A stretch of 5,410 nt of DNA from Chloroflexota bacterium (GTDB taxonomy: Bacteria; Chloroflexota; Anaerolineae; Anaerolineales; Anaerolineaceae): assembly GCA_029777225.1 (NCBI GenBank), contig JAKOSR010000106.1, positions 1 to 5,410 of the forward strand, written 5' to 3'. How positions within the stretch are numbered: position 1 is the first letter of the stretch; every line of letters begins with the position of its first letter. Shown one piece after another: positions 1 to 5,410 of this stretch. Below the pieces are notes generated by a model. It did no database searches. It saw only the letters and a program-made list of their open reading frames with translations, and was not told the DNA's origin. The position numbers and the translations under genes are program-made.

Positions 1-540
1 TACCATCCCGGTCGGCAGCCAACCCACGAAATCCAGCAACGGGTCGGCCAGTCCCCAGCCCACCACGCCCCCCGCGCTGGTGCCCGCGTTGACCATGTTC
101 ACCGTGTCGCCATAGAACGCTGAGGTCGCAGCCAAAGCTGCGAAGAAACCCAGCTCCACCAACACCAGGCGCCAAATATGCACGCGGGAACCCGAGTCCC
201 GCCGCCATTGGAACAGTTTCCAGCCAAAGAAAAAGAAGAAAAGTGGGATAACAAACCTGCCAAAACCAAACAGACGCCGGATAATGGCACTGATAACGTC
301 AACCACCTGGCCGCGCGTGAGCCCCAGGACGCCTAAAAGCAGCACCGCGCCCACAACCAACAACAGCAGTCCGACCATGTCCCAGGCCAGGCGCTTGCGC
401 CGTTCACCTTTGGACAAATCGGGTGTACCCACACCTTCAGTCACAATCACGCGGGAGGTTTCCACCTGCTTGACTGGGGTTTGGGTTATTTTGCTTTTTT
501 TCTGTGTAGAATTTGCCTGAGTCACGCTTAAACGCTCCAT
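1..540 (-). CDS. ftsK: DNA translocase FtsK/SpoIIIE, N-terminal membrane part (partial, cut by left window edge)
   Basis: This reading frame is open from the ATG at 540 to base 1 (180 codons) with no stop, so the gene continues outside the window. Residues 1-50 are hydrophilic and basic (GERRKR at 45-50). Four hydrophobic segments follow, at about 52-74, 95-110 (IPLFFFFFGWKLF), 122-142 and 155-175. The last contains a glycine-rich AGGVVGWGLADPLL stretch, which is typical of the FtsK four-TM domain. In FtsK this domain anchors a hexameric ATPase that pumps DNA through the division septum. The motor and gamma domains of the usual 700-900 aa protein would lie beyond the edge, so they cannot be checked. 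A TGA lies directly before the ATG in frame, so no longer start is possible; no clear Shine-Dalgarno is visible. It is the last visible gene of the cluster, 52 bp after the sensor gene. The family call rests on the membrane-domain pattern alone. Confidence 0.8.
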   Translation of the reverse strand, partial: MERLSVTQANSTQKKSKITQTPVKQVETSRVIVTEGVGTPDLSKGERRKRLAWDMVGLLLLVVGAVLLLGVLGLTRGQVVDVISAIIRRLFGFGRFVIPLFFFFFGWKLFQWRRDSGSRVHIWRLVLVELGFFAALAATSAFYGDTVNMVNAGTSAGGVVGWGLADPLLDFVGWLPTGMV

Positions 541-592
541 TCACGCTTGGGATGGTCATCTATTTACTTGCACCATTCGTGCCAATTTGGAG

Positions 593-2530
593 CTAATCGC
601 TGGTTGTGCTTTTGGTTTGTTCGCTCACCGGTTGTGTTTCGGCGTGGTTGCCATCTCGTTCCATTTCGATGATGAACTGGGCTACATTTTCCAGCGCGAC
701 CCGCTGCTTACGGTACAGGTCGGCCTCTGAAACGGCCAGCCTCTGGGCCACATCCCTTACCTTTTTCCCCTGTAAAAACTTGAGGTCCAGGATGTTGTAA
801 AGCAGCCAATCCCCCGTAAAGCGCCTTTCCCCCGCAGGCTTGGTTTTCTCGATGGCTTCCTTCAGGATGGCCCGCAGCGCGTTAGTCTTGTTTCCCTCAT
901 GCTGCGCCGAAGCTTCTTCTACTATCTTGAGGTCCAACAGCGGGTTGTTGGTCAGCTTGGGGCCGCCCCAATAATGCGTGAGCGCGTCCTTGACCCAATC
1001 GGTAAATTCCTGGGTGACTTCAGGGTGCCCGTTCAGGTAAATCCCCTGCCTGTCATACGCCGACTTGGCGCGCAGTCTCTGGATGTAATCCACTTCACTC
1101 TGCAGGGCGGAGAGGGACTCGAGCACCTGGTCCTGTAAAGCTCTATCCTTCAATGCCAGCGCCGCGCGTTCCGTCAGGAAGCGCACAGCGTTCAGGTCTT
1201 CCTGGTCCAGTTCCTGGTTTTGCGGTTTAGGAAAACCACACAGGCCCAACAGCGCGGTTTTTTGGTTATCAAATACATATTCCAAAGCCACCAGGTACAT
1301 CTCCCCCCACACAAACATGAAGCGCGGTTCGCTACCGTTTTCCAAGGCCTTTTGAATGAGCTCCTCGGTGCTGGGAAGGTTGGCCAAAACATCAACGTCG
1401 CCAGTGTGGATGACCTGGTCCACCTTGTTACCATTCATCACCGCGATGAAACACACCGAAACCTGCAACCGGTCGCAGATGGACGAGGAGATGACTTCCA
1501 GGAATTGCACCAGGTCTTTTTTGGTCAGCAATCTTTCTTCAAGCGACCTGATGGCGGCCAGGTTTTCCCTGTCATCGCCAAAAAACAGGCTCTTCTCCAA
1601 GCGGGGTGCCAGCAATGTGATGGAGTATTCCAACAACAGGATGGACCCCACCATCGCGATGGGTACGTACGCGATATAGGGATCACCCAGCGTCTCCCCA
1701 TACCGCCTGACGATGGCGGTCAACCCCAAAACCACGGCCGCCACGAACGGCCCGCGCATCAGCCAGCGGAAAAGCCGGCTTTTGATGGCCCGGTCCGTCC
1801 ACGGGACCCCAAAGAACGAGACCGCGTAGGTCATCAAAACCAGGAAAACCCCTGTCAGGATGGCGCCCAGGATGGATATCAGCCAAAACAGGTCCGGAAA
1901 TGTCGAGAAGAACCGGCTCCCATGGAAGAGAAACAACAGGCTGGTGAAGGCCGGGGCGGCCGCGCCGGCAAACAAGTACATAAGGCGGCGTTTACCAGTC
2001 GGGGTGACACTGCGCGAAATAGCCCGCAGCAGGTTGTAGCTTGCCAACACCATCACAACCAGGTAGAAAATCCCAAACAGGAACGTGACGCCCGTGCGCG
2101 TCAGGTAGGGCGAGGGCTGCTGGCTGGCGGCCAACTCACCAATGGTGATTTTAAATGGGATCAGCGCGATGCCAACCACCGCCAGGGCGTAAATAATGCG
2201 CACCAGCCAGCGCCGGCGCCCCCGGCTGGGTTTTCCGGTCAGCGTGAGCAGCGTGTCTGAAAAATGGAAGAAGACCGCAGGCCACATCACCAATCCGGCC
2301 CACTTGACCCGCAGCCAAAAGTCAATCAGCAGCGGCGTCCGTGAAATACCCGCGATGGTTTCACTGACGTAAACGACCATGACGCACAGGAGGATGAGCA
2401 CGAAAGTCTGCACCAGCCTGTCCCGAAAGCTGAAACCAAGCGTGTACATCAACAGGGCGATGGCTGTAATTGCCACGCCTGCGGTCAGGATTTGGCAGAT
2501 GGTTTCAAGGATTGCGGTAATGGTAATCAT
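593..2530 (-). CDS. Multi-TM (7TM-type) sensor protein with GAF-like region and C-terminal HTH, no kinase domain
   Basis: The product is 645 aa. Residues 1-240 hold seven hydrophobic segments (about 3-30, 40-58, 72-92, 108-126, 146-168, 183-203, 213-240), resembling the N-terminal 7TM module of some histidine kinases. Two more follow at about 260-275 and 288-308. Residues 325-465 look like a cytoplasmic GAF-type domain (LEVISSSICDRLQVSVCFIAV near 344-364; TALLGLCGF at 425-433; FLTERAALALKDR at 451-463), followed by a probable coiled coil to about 490. The tail has a stretch resembling sigma-70 region 4: LKFLQGKKVRDVAQRLAVSE at 583-602, then ADLYRKQRVALENVAQFI. I see no H-box and no HATPase motifs (N, G1, G2 boxes), so it is probably not a kinase. 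It may be a membrane-tethered one-component regulator or a partner for another protein. The start has AAAGGA about 14 nt upstream, a long spacing, but no better start is near. Ligand and targets are unknown. Confidence 0.85.
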   Translation of the reverse strand: MITITAILETICQILTAGVAITAIALLMYTLGFSFRDRLVQTFVLILLCVMVVYVSETIAGISRTPLLIDFWLRVKWAGLVMWPAVFFHFSDTLLTLTGKPSRGRRRWLVRIIYALAVVGIALIPFKITIGELAASQQPSPYLTRTGVTFLFGIFYLVVMVLASYNLLRAISRSVTPTGKRRLMYLFAGAAAPAFTSLLFLFHGSRFFSTFPDLFWLISILGAILTGVFLVLMTYAVSFFGVPWTDRAIKSRLFRWLMRGPFVAAVVLGLTAIVRRYGETLGDPYIAYVPIAMVGSILLLEYSITLLAPRLEKSLFFGDDRENLAAIRSLEERLLTKKDLVQFLEVISSSICDRLQVSVCFIAVMNGNKVDQVIHTGDVDVLANLPSTEELIQKALENGSEPRFMFVWGEMYLVALEYVFDNQKTALLGLCGFPKPQNQELDQEDLNAVRFLTERAALALKDRALQDQVLESLSALQSEVDYIQRLRAKSAYDRQGIYLNGHPEVTQEFTDWVKDALTHYWGGPKLTNNPLLDLKIVEEASAQHEGNKTNALRAILKEAIEKTKPAGERRFTGDWLLYNILDLKFLQGKKVRDVAQRLAVSEADLYRKQRVALENVAQFIIEMERDGNHAETQPVSEQTKSTTSD

Positions 2531-2548
2531 CGCGCGGCGTGAATTCCT

Positions 2549-3088
2549 TTACCCAACGTGCTTCTCAAAAAATAATGTCATTTCACCGCTCGGAAAAAAT
2601 TGATCCAGGTGGCCACAAAGTTCATAGCCGTTTTTACAGGCCAGCGAGATGGCAGGGTCATTCCGGGCCGGGAGTTCAAGCAGCACCCGTTTCAACGCGT
2701 GGTTCAGCGCCCAAACCTCGCATGCCGTGAGCATGCTCGTCCCCACGCCCTTGCGCCGGATATCATGCGCGACCACCAGGTTGGTGACGCGCAAAGTCCT
2801 GGGATAACTCTCACTGCAGAAGGTGGCATAGGCAACCAGTTCATCCAGGATTTTCCCGACGTACACCCCTGAGGCTTCCTCCCAACTTTTCAGCAGAGAT
2901 TGTTCATCCCGCGGGTAAGGCAGATTGATGGAACGTGGTAACCGCACCCTTTCGAGGCCGTATGTCCACGCAAATCCGTCCCGCGCGAAATTCAACTTGT
3001 AGCTGTAACTGCTGCTCACTGTGTGATCAAGGCTGACCATCGCCTCCAGGTCATCTTGGCCGGCCAGTTGAATCTGAATTTTTGCCAT
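2549..3088 (-). CDS. GNAT-family N-acetyltransferase
   Basis: This 179-aa protein has the length of a single GNAT domain. Motif A, the acetyl-CoA pyrophosphate loop, is clear at 101-124: VTNLVVAHDIRRKGVGTSML, with R111-R112-K113-G114-V115-G116-T117 matching the R/Q-x-x-G-x-G/A pattern. A motif B-like segment follows (LLELPARNDPAISLACKNGY, 136-155) and ends in the common NGYELCG strand. Residues 74-92 (GVYVGKILDELVAYATF) fit the beta-strands before motif A. The family transfers acetyl groups from acetyl-CoA to amines on small molecules or proteins. The motif B and C-terminal layout resembles streptothricin-acetyltransferase-like or RimI-like members, but the substrate cannot be told from sequence. 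The start is well supported: GAGGAG precedes the ATG by 3 nt. The gene starts 11 bp after the Ig-domain gene and ends 18 bp before the sensor gene, so co-transcription with both is likely. Confidence 0.88.
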   Translation of the reverse strand: MAKIQIQLAGQDDLEAMVSLDHTVSSSYSYKLNFARDGFAWTYGLERVRLPRSINLPYPRDEQSLLKSWEEASGVYVGKILDELVAYATFCSESYPRTLRVTNLVVAHDIRRKGVGTSMLTACEVWALNHALKRVLLELPARNDPAISLACKNGYELCGHLDQFFPSGEMTLFFEKHVG

Positions 3089-3099
3089 TTTCTCCTCGT

Positions 3100-3795
3100 T
3101 TATCCCTCTGGTTCCACATATACCCTGATAATACAGTTGGATTGTTCTTTGCCGTCATTATCCAGGGCCACTAATCTTAAGTAGTAATCGCCTGGCACCA
3201 GGTTTGCCGTGTACCAAAACCCCAACGACCCCTCCTTGGTGACCTCGCTGCCCGCGGCGATGGTTTGCCAGTTCAGCGTTTCACCTGTATTGGAATAAGC
3301 GTAATAGTACGAGCCAAAACTCGGCGTGTCAACCGAGCCAAGGATTTCCACCACCCCGCTTACGGTATCATCCTGCTTGGGCGCGGTCATTTCCAACACG
3401 CCCGCGACGCATTGGCTATTGATGCCCGTTACCGTTGCCTGGGGGTAAAGCGTGGGGGTGTGCGTGGCATCCGTCGGTACGGGGCCGGTCGATGTTGGCA
3501 GGCTGGTCTTGGTGAATTGGAGGGTCGGAGTAGCATAACTCGGCTGTTGCATGATTTCTCCAACGAGGAAGGTGGCCACGATGAACTCTCCTACCGTCAG
3601 CAAACCAATCAGCACTAGGACGGATATTGAAGAACTGACTTTGCGCCGGGCTGCTTCGCGTTCCAAGCCAAACACGGCGCTCCGCCTCTCGTCCAGAGCC
3701 ACCACCAGGCGTCTTAGGTAGACCACGGCCACCACGCCCAGCATCAGGTATATCGGGATTTCCAATCCCGCCAGGAACTTAATCACTAATTGCAT
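3100..3795 (-). CDS. Two-TM membrane protein with Thr/Pro-rich linker and extracellular Ig-like beta-sandwich domain
   Basis: The product is 231 aa. TM1 is at about 4-27 and TM2 at about 55-80. The loop between them is strongly basic (RRL at 28-30, DERR at 35-38, REAARRK at 46-52), so by the positive-inside rule it is cytoplasmic and both ends face outward. Residues 85-125 form a flexible linker rich in Thr and Pro, including TPT repeats. Residues 130-228 look like a small beta-sandwich: MTAPKQDDTVSGVVEILGSV (136-155), a central Tyr-rich strand YYYAY, then LGFWYTANLVPGDYYLRLVA (191-210) and a final strand IIRVYV. This pattern recurs in extracellular Ig/fibronectin-like domains. Cys129 and Cys221 flank the domain and could form a disulfide. 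There is no catalytic motif; the protein may bind a surface ligand or partner. AGGGA lies about 5 nt before the ATG. It follows the phosphorylase gene by 43 bp. I do not recognise a named family. Confidence 0.82.
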   Translation of the reverse strand: MQLVIKFLAGLEIPIYLMLGVVAVVYLRRLVVALDERRSAVFGLEREAARRKVSSSISVLVLIGLLTVGEFIVATFLVGEIMQQPSYATPTLQFTKTSLPTSTGPVPTDATHTPTLYPQATVTGINSQCVAGVLEMTAPKQDDTVSGVVEILGSVDTPSFGSYYYAYSNTGETLNWQTIAAGSEVTKEGSLGFWYTANLVPGDYYLRLVALDNDGKEQSNCIIRVYVEPEG

Positions 3796-3838
3796 ATGCT
3801 TCCCTAATCAGTCAAGCTGTTTTGGGAGAGGTTAATTG

Positions 3839-4675
3839 CTAAAGCTTTCGCAGCACACCACGCAGAATCCGGGTCAACCTTGGCACGATGAGGTCACCGG
3901 TTTGGAGCACTTCCTCGTGCGTGGCTTTATTGGTTCCATCCGGATCGATCTTGTTGGTGATGGAAGCAATTCCCAGGATGCTCATGCCGCCGTGCCTGGC
4001 AACAATGGCCTCTGGCACCGTGGACATCCCTACCGCGTCCGCGCCAACCATTTTCAGAAAGCGACATTCCGCTGGGGTTTCAAACGAGGGTCCCGAAAGC
4101 CACACATACGTCCCTTTTCTCAGGAGAATGTTTTCCTCCGCGCCCACTTCTTCGGCGAGGCGGACGAGTTTGGGATCATAAACGTCGCTCATGGGTGGGA
4201 AGCGGGGACCAAATTCGTCCAGGTTGGGCCCAATGAGTGGGTTTTGACCCGCCATGGCCAAGAATCCGAGATGGTCCGTGATTAACATCAGGTCACCCGC
4301 CTCGAAATCGTTGTTAAGCCCGCCGGAGGCGTTGGTGATGATGATGGTCTTGATCCCCAGGCGCTGCATCACCCGAATGGGTAAACCGACGCGGGAGATA
4401 TCGTGACCCTCATAGTAGTGCGTCCGGCCCTGAAGCGCCAACACCATCTTGCCCTCAAGCCTGCCTATCACCAGCCGGCCTTTGTGGCCTGGCACGGTGG
4501 AAACGGGCCAATTCGGGATTTCCCGGGTCGGGATGATGGTCGGGTCCTCGATGGAGTCGGCCAGCTCCCCCAAGCCGGAGCCAAGGATCAGCGCCACTTC
4601 GGGAAGGACTTTGATCCGCGCGCGGACGGCGTCAGTCGCGGCGTCGATTTGTGGAAGGGTAATGAATTCGGTCAT
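3839..4675 (-). CDS. punA: Purine nucleoside phosphorylase, trimeric (PNP-I, punA type)
   Basis: The enzyme cleaves purine (deoxy)nucleosides with phosphate to the free base and (deoxy)ribose-1-phosphate, in cytoplasmic purine salvage. At 278 aa it has the normal length of the trimeric class. Visible landmarks, numbered from this start: GSGLG at 32-36 (Ser33, phosphate), PGHKG at 62-66 (His64), GRTHYYEG at 83-90 (Arg84, His86, Tyr88), TNASGGL at 114-120, SGPSFETPAE at 194-203 (Phe198, Glu199 for the base), VGMST at 215-219 (Met217, phosphate Ser218), ITNKID at 239-244 (Asn241) and His253. Asn241 with Glu199 is the human-type pair that favours 6-oxopurines (guanosine, inosine); this preference is inferred. 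All key residues are intact. The frame can also open at a GTG at 4681, but the ATG at 4675 has GAGG 5 nt upstream, whereas for the GTG that motif would abut the start. It is the first gene of the five-gene cluster. Confidence 0.95.
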   Translation of the reverse strand: MTEFITLPQIDAATDAVRARIKVLPEVALILGSGLGELADSIEDPTIIPTREIPNWPVSTVPGHKGRLVIGRLEGKMVLALQGRTHYYEGHDISRVGLPIRVMQRLGIKTIIITNASGGLNNDFEAGDLMLITDHLGFLAMAGQNPLIGPNLDEFGPRFPPMSDVYDPKLVRLAEEVGAEENILLRKGTYVWLSGPSFETPAECRFLKMVGADAVGMSTVPEAIVARHGGMSILGIASITNKIDPDGTNKATHEEVLQTGDLIVPRLTRILRGVLRKL

Positions 4676-4708
4676 GCGCACCTCGAGGAATGATGAATGT
4701 ATCCTTTA

Positions 4709-4717
4709 ATTATATCA
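4709..4717 (-). promoter_or_regulatory. Extended -10 promoter for the punA-led cluster
   Basis: On the minus strand this reads TGATATAAT: a perfect -10 hexamer (4709-4714) with the upstream TG of an extended -10 (4715-4717). At 16-18 bp spacing there is no good -35 box, which is usual for extended -10 promoters. Transcription would begin near 4701-4703, leaving a leader of about 26 nt before the ATG at 4675 that contains the GAGG ribosome site. No operator repeat is evident. Confidence 0.7.
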
Positions 4718-4799
4718 TCCCCACTCGGCGCATCTTGCTCAAAAGGCCTGCCGCTCCTGGGAGTACGCCTTCAAGCTGAGACTGCGAAAGTGCCTCGGG

Positions 4800-4832
4800 A
4801 AAAAAATATCGCCGGTGCATGCAACCACCGGC
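4800..4832 (-). terminator. Rho-independent terminator after the 74-aa protein gene
   Basis: On the minus strand a perfect 7-bp stem GCCGGTG/CACCGGC (4826-4832 with 4811-4817) closes an 8-nt loop. GATA and a run of seven T (4800-4806) follow. It lies 24 bp past the stop of the small gene and ends its transcript before the punA promoter. There is no T-run on the plus strand, so it acts in one direction. Confidence 0.9.
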
Positions 4833-4855
4833 GTTGGGGCTGAAGCGTGAAATGG

Positions 4856-5080
4856 CTATTTCAGGCGAGCATTGACCTGATCTAGTCCCATCTTCACCAT
4901 GTCCTGGGTGATGCCGAGTTGTCTCGCCTGGGGAAACGCGAGCAAATCCTTGAGCGTCATGCCCTTAATCACGCCCACCAGGGGATTGGTGGAAAGTTCC
5001 TGCACCAATTCGGCTAGCGCCGCGATGCCCTTAGGGTCATCCAAAAAATCGCCAATTTTTGAATCCAATGTGAATGCCAT
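4856..5080 (-). CDS. Small conserved-looking protein of unknown function (74 aa)
   Basis: The 74-aa product begins MAFTLDSKIGDFLDDPKGIA and is predicted soluble and mostly helical, with no TM segment, signal peptide or cysteine. Its layout is a short opening TLDSKIGDFLDDP, a helix with alternating hydrophobics (IAALAELVQEL), STNPLVGVIKGMTLKDLLAF, then a closing ITQDMVKMGLDQVNARL helix. This resembles a small domain I have seen alone and at the C-termini of some clostridial glycoside hydrolases (a TLD-x-x-IGDLLD-P opening and an NP-x-x-x-x-x-KGMTL core). That likeness is from memory, and I assign no function. The frame stays open upstream to 5224, but the ATG at 5080 has a near-perfect AAAAGGAG 5 nt upstream, which settles the start. 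It has its own promoter box and terminator, so it is a single-gene unit, and the strong ribosome site suggests good expression. Confidence 0.8.
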   Translation of the reverse strand: MAFTLDSKIGDFLDDPKGIAALAELVQELSTNPLVGVIKGMTLKDLLAFPQARQLGITQDMVKMGLDQVNARLK

Positions 5081-5085
5081 CTTTT

Positions 5086-5093
5086 CTCCTTTT
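5086..5093 (-). promoter_or_regulatory. Strong Shine-Dalgarno deciding the start of the 74-aa protein
   Basis: Minus strand AAAAGGAG, with AGGAG at 5086-5090, lies 5 nt before the ATG at 5078-5080. It supports the short start over the upstream extension to 5224, whose extra residues have no ribosome site of this quality. Confidence 0.75.
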
Positions 5094-5119
5094 ACTTGTG
5101 AACCGATAATTGTCCTTGG

Positions 5120-5125
5120 ATTATA
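5120..5125 (-). promoter_or_regulatory. TATAAT -10 box of the 74-aa protein gene
   Basis: The minus strand reads TATAAT exactly, 39 bp before the ATG at 5080, placing the transcription start near 5113 and leaving a leader of about 33 nt. No recognisable -35 box lies 16-18 bp upstream and there is no extended TG, so this is a weaker call than the punA promoter. Confidence 0.5.
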
Positions 5126-5255
5126 GCCCAATCCATCTTCCATGCCCGATGGCGTGCTGTGTTGTGATGTGAATGTTGGTAACAAAAGGGGTTCTATAAA
5201 CATACATAGGGAAATGCAAATCAAGCTTTACCACCCTGGTGTATAAAACAAAAAG
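5126..5255. other. Gene-free intergenic stretch between the promoter and the repeats
   Basis: Together with the repeats to its right, this makes about 330 bases without a supportable gene. It is more AT-rich than the coding parts. Apart from a CACC-CT-GGTG mini-palindrome at 5232-5241, too short to mean much, I see no site or RNA gene. A minus-strand open frame at 5121-5327 crosses it but lacks a ribosome site and coding character. Confidence 0.5.
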
Positions 5256-5320
5256 TGGCGAGGCTGGAATTTGCGAGCGCTTTTTGCGAAGTACTGGGAG
5301 CGTAGCGAGCAGGAATCCCA
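5256..5320. repeat. 65-bp direct repeat, copy 1
   Basis: This 65-bp unit (opening TGGCGAGGCTGG, ending AGGAATCCCA) is identical to copy 2 at 5346-5410. Inside it, CTGGGA (5294-5299) can pair with TCCCAG (5316-5321) around a 16-nt loop holding GAGCGTAGCGAGC. TTTGCGA occurs twice (5270-5276 and 5283-5289) and GCGAGC twice (5273-5278 and 5305-5310). It is preceded by an A-run. It is too long for a CRISPR repeat and has no transposase. Strand cannot be assigned. Confidence 0.93.
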
Positions 5321-5345
5321 GAACCAATCATGTCAAACAAAAAAA

Positions 5346-5410
5346 TGGCGAGGCTGGAATTTGCGAGCGCTTTTTGCGAAGTACTGGGAGCGTAGCGAGC
5401 AGGAATCCCA
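5346..5410. repeat. 65-bp direct repeat, copy 2 (reaches right window edge)
   Basis: Identical over 65 bp to copy 1 with a start-to-start distance of 90 bp. The 25 bp between copies (5321-5345) end in a run of eight A or near-A bases, as does the flank of copy 1. The match reaches the last base of the window, so the unit may be longer than 65 bp and further copies may lie to the right. Confidence 0.93.

Noticed and set aside
99..302. A minus-strand 67-aa open frame near the left edge
   Set aside because: It overlaps the FtsK N-terminus in another frame, while the FtsK frame is open across the whole stretch and shows the family pattern.
563..585. Short hairpin between the sensor gene and ftsK (GCAC/GTGC)
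   Set aside because: The stem is only 4 bp, or 6 bp with a bulge, and has no T-run on the minus strand, so it is not a convincing terminator.
1220..2260. A 346-aa open frame on the plus strand
   Set aside because: It lies wholly antisense to the sensor gene. Its product is a low-complexity mix rich in Gln, Arg, His and Gly, with no fold pattern; it is a by-product of the codon usage of the real gene.
4675..4681. GTG at 4681 as the start of the purine nucleoside phosphorylase
   Set aside because: The GAGG ribosome site would abut the GTG, whereas it is well spaced for the ATG two codons later.
4734..4775. Inverted repeat AAGGC/GCCTT with outer CTTG/CAAG arms upstream of the punA promoter
   Set aside because: The stem is short, the loop is 19 nt, the outer arms need a five-base bulge, and it lies upstream of the likely transcription start; it could arise by chance.
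5121..5327. A minus-strand 68-aa open frame starting inside repeat copy 1
   Set aside because: It has no ribosome site, begins in repeat DNA, ends at the promoter box of the 74-aa gene and has no recognisable domain.
5256..5410. CRISPR array
   Set aside because: The repeat is 65 bp, longer than normal CRISPR repeats, only two copies are seen, the spacer is A-rich, and no cas gene is nearby.

Overview
The window looks like a chromosomal segment of a moderately GC-rich bacterium, most likely a member of the Chloroflexota (Anaerolineae-like). That placement is an inference from three things: a threonine/proline-rich (TPT-type) linker in front of an extracellular beta-sandwich domain, a 7TM sensor with a GAF-like region and a helix-turn-helix tail but no kinase, and the general gene style. 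No rRNA or other taxonomic marker is present. All six protein genes I support lie on the minus strand, so transcription runs from high to low coordinates.

Right end (about 5081-5410): no gene. It holds two identical 65-bp repeat copies at 5256-5320 and 5346-5410, 90 bp apart, with the second copy running to the window edge. Left of them is a short intergenic stretch and a TATAAT -10 box for a small gene.

4856-5080: a self-contained 74-aa protein gene with a strong Shine-Dalgarno and its own intrinsic terminator (4800-4832). Its function is not known to me.

4675 down to 1: a same-strand run of five genes with gaps of 43, 11, 18 and 52 bp and no terminator visible between them. It starts from an extended -10 promoter (TGATATAAT, 4709-4717). 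The order is purine nucleoside phosphorylase; a two-TM protein with an extracellular Ig-like domain; a GNAT acetyltransferase; a nine-TM sensor-like protein with GAF-like and sigma-region-4-like HTH parts; and the first 180 codons of an FtsK/SpoIIIE DNA translocase, cut by the left window edge.

The cluster combines purine salvage, two membrane proteins with an apparent sensing or surface role, an acetyltransferase and chromosome segregation. The close spacing suggests co-transcription, but the proteins do not form an obvious single pathway. The most interesting points are the kinase-less membrane sensor with a DNA-binding-like tail and the identical 65-bp repeats.
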